Assembly: GCA_028551475.1 (NCBI GenBank)
Contig: CM052359.1
Span: 5,085,583-5,149,582 of the forward strand
Reading direction: 5' to 3'
Length of the DNA: 64,000 nucleotides
Origin: Casuarina equisetifolia
Taxonomy: Eukaryota > Streptophyta > Magnoliopsida > Fagales > Casuarinaceae
The notes beneath the pieces were generated by a model. It had not been told where the DNA came from and searched no databases. It saw only the letters and a program-made list of their open reading frames with translations. Position 1 is the first letter of the stretch. The number at the start of each line of letters is the position of its first letter. Shown one piece after another: positions 63,695 through 64,000 of the stretch. The translations under genes and the position numbers were made by a program.

Positions 63695-63952
63695 CTAATC
63701 ATCTTCTTCACTTTCATCACTATATGAAACTAGACCAGCCATACCAACATCTTGGGACTCCTTAGTATTACTATTTGTTGTTGCCACTGGTTCTGAAGAT
63801 TTTTCTGGACTGACACCAGGGATTTTCTCTATATCTGAAGGTTTCTCGGAAGTCCCCTGGTCTAACTTTGCCTTTTTTGCTTGTGGTTTGACCTTAATAA
63901 TCATGGAAGATGGACGAGGAGGTGGATTTTTCCTCCCAACTGATTTCTGTTC
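63695..63952 (-). CDS. Last exon of an unidentified minus-strand gene (partial)
   Basis: On the minus strand, an acceptor TTTGCAG/GAACAG at about 63953 opens a frame that runs to TAG at 63695-63697. It gives about 85 residues. The segment is basic at first (RKNPPPRPSSMIIKVK, then QAKKAKLD), then Ser/Glu/Pro-rich, and ends in an acidic tail (GLVSYSDESEEDD). That layout suggests a disordered C-terminus of a nuclear protein, with a KAKK-type basic patch. I do not recognise the family. The rest of the gene lies beyond the right edge. It converges with the ABCB gene, with 165 bases between the two stop codons. Confidence 0.5.
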   Translation of the reverse strand, partial: EQKSVGRKNPPPRPSSMIIKVKPQAKKAKLDQGTSEKPSDIEKIPGVSPEKSSEPVATTNSNTKESQDVGMAGLVSYSDESEEDD

Positions 63953-64000
63953 CTGCAAACGGTAACAAGGGTGCATTTAAAGATCGGCATCCTAATAATT

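Overview
The window comes from a flowering-plant nuclear genome. Its genes are split by many GT-AG introns, the sequence between them is AT-rich, and decayed Ty1/copia retrotransposons fill much of that space. The species cannot be fixed from the sequence. There are no CRISPR arrays, operons or prokaryote-type systems, and I recognise no RNA genes.

The backbone is a head-to-tail array, all on the plus strand, of full-size ABC transporters of subfamily B (P-glycoprotein/MDR type). They resemble the plant ABCB4/ABCB11/ABCB21 clade, which includes auxin transporters and the Coptis berberine importer. Seven copies in different states can be seen. (1) A 3'-half pseudogene at 1-3221, cut by the window edge. 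(2) An intact 12-exon gene at 11651-17338 (1285 aa). (3) A 5'-truncated pseudogene at 18867-20996. (4) A complete-looking 12-exon gene at 25550-31340 that lacks one base in exon 9. (5) An intact gene at 43729-49106 (1293 aa). (6) A very old relic with exon pieces at 50551-50815 and 55011-55186, split by retroelement debris. (7) An intact gene at 57772-63529 (1294 aa). Intron phases are the same in all copies, and most coding exons have the same length. My exon models for genes 2, 5 and 7 sum to whole codons with no internal stops.

Between the genes: 4012-9690 is an old Ty1/copia element on the minus strand, with recognisable LTRs, primer-binding site and polypurine tract. 10201-10601 is a dead first exon of a BAHD acyltransferase. 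17339-18866 and 20997-22440 are two copies of the same 3' flank, showing that pseudogene 3 arose by a tandem duplication of about 3.6 kb. 31530-36039 is a second old copia element. 36821-37311 is a tandem duplication of about 242 bp. 51646-54775 holds two copia fragments in opposite orientation. The last exon of an unidentified minus-strand gene lies at the right edge, tail to tail with gene 7.

Each intact protein should sit in the plasma membrane and couple ATP hydrolysis at two nucleotide-binding domains (NBDs) to transport of an organic substrate. The array looks like birth-and-death evolution: recent and old duplicates, some still coding and some decaying. The points most worth a second look are the exon-9 lesion in gene 4 with a possible alternative splice donor that restores frame, the 3.6-kb duplication junction, the ancient relic interrupted by copia debris, and the different upstream ORFs in the leaders of the paralogues.
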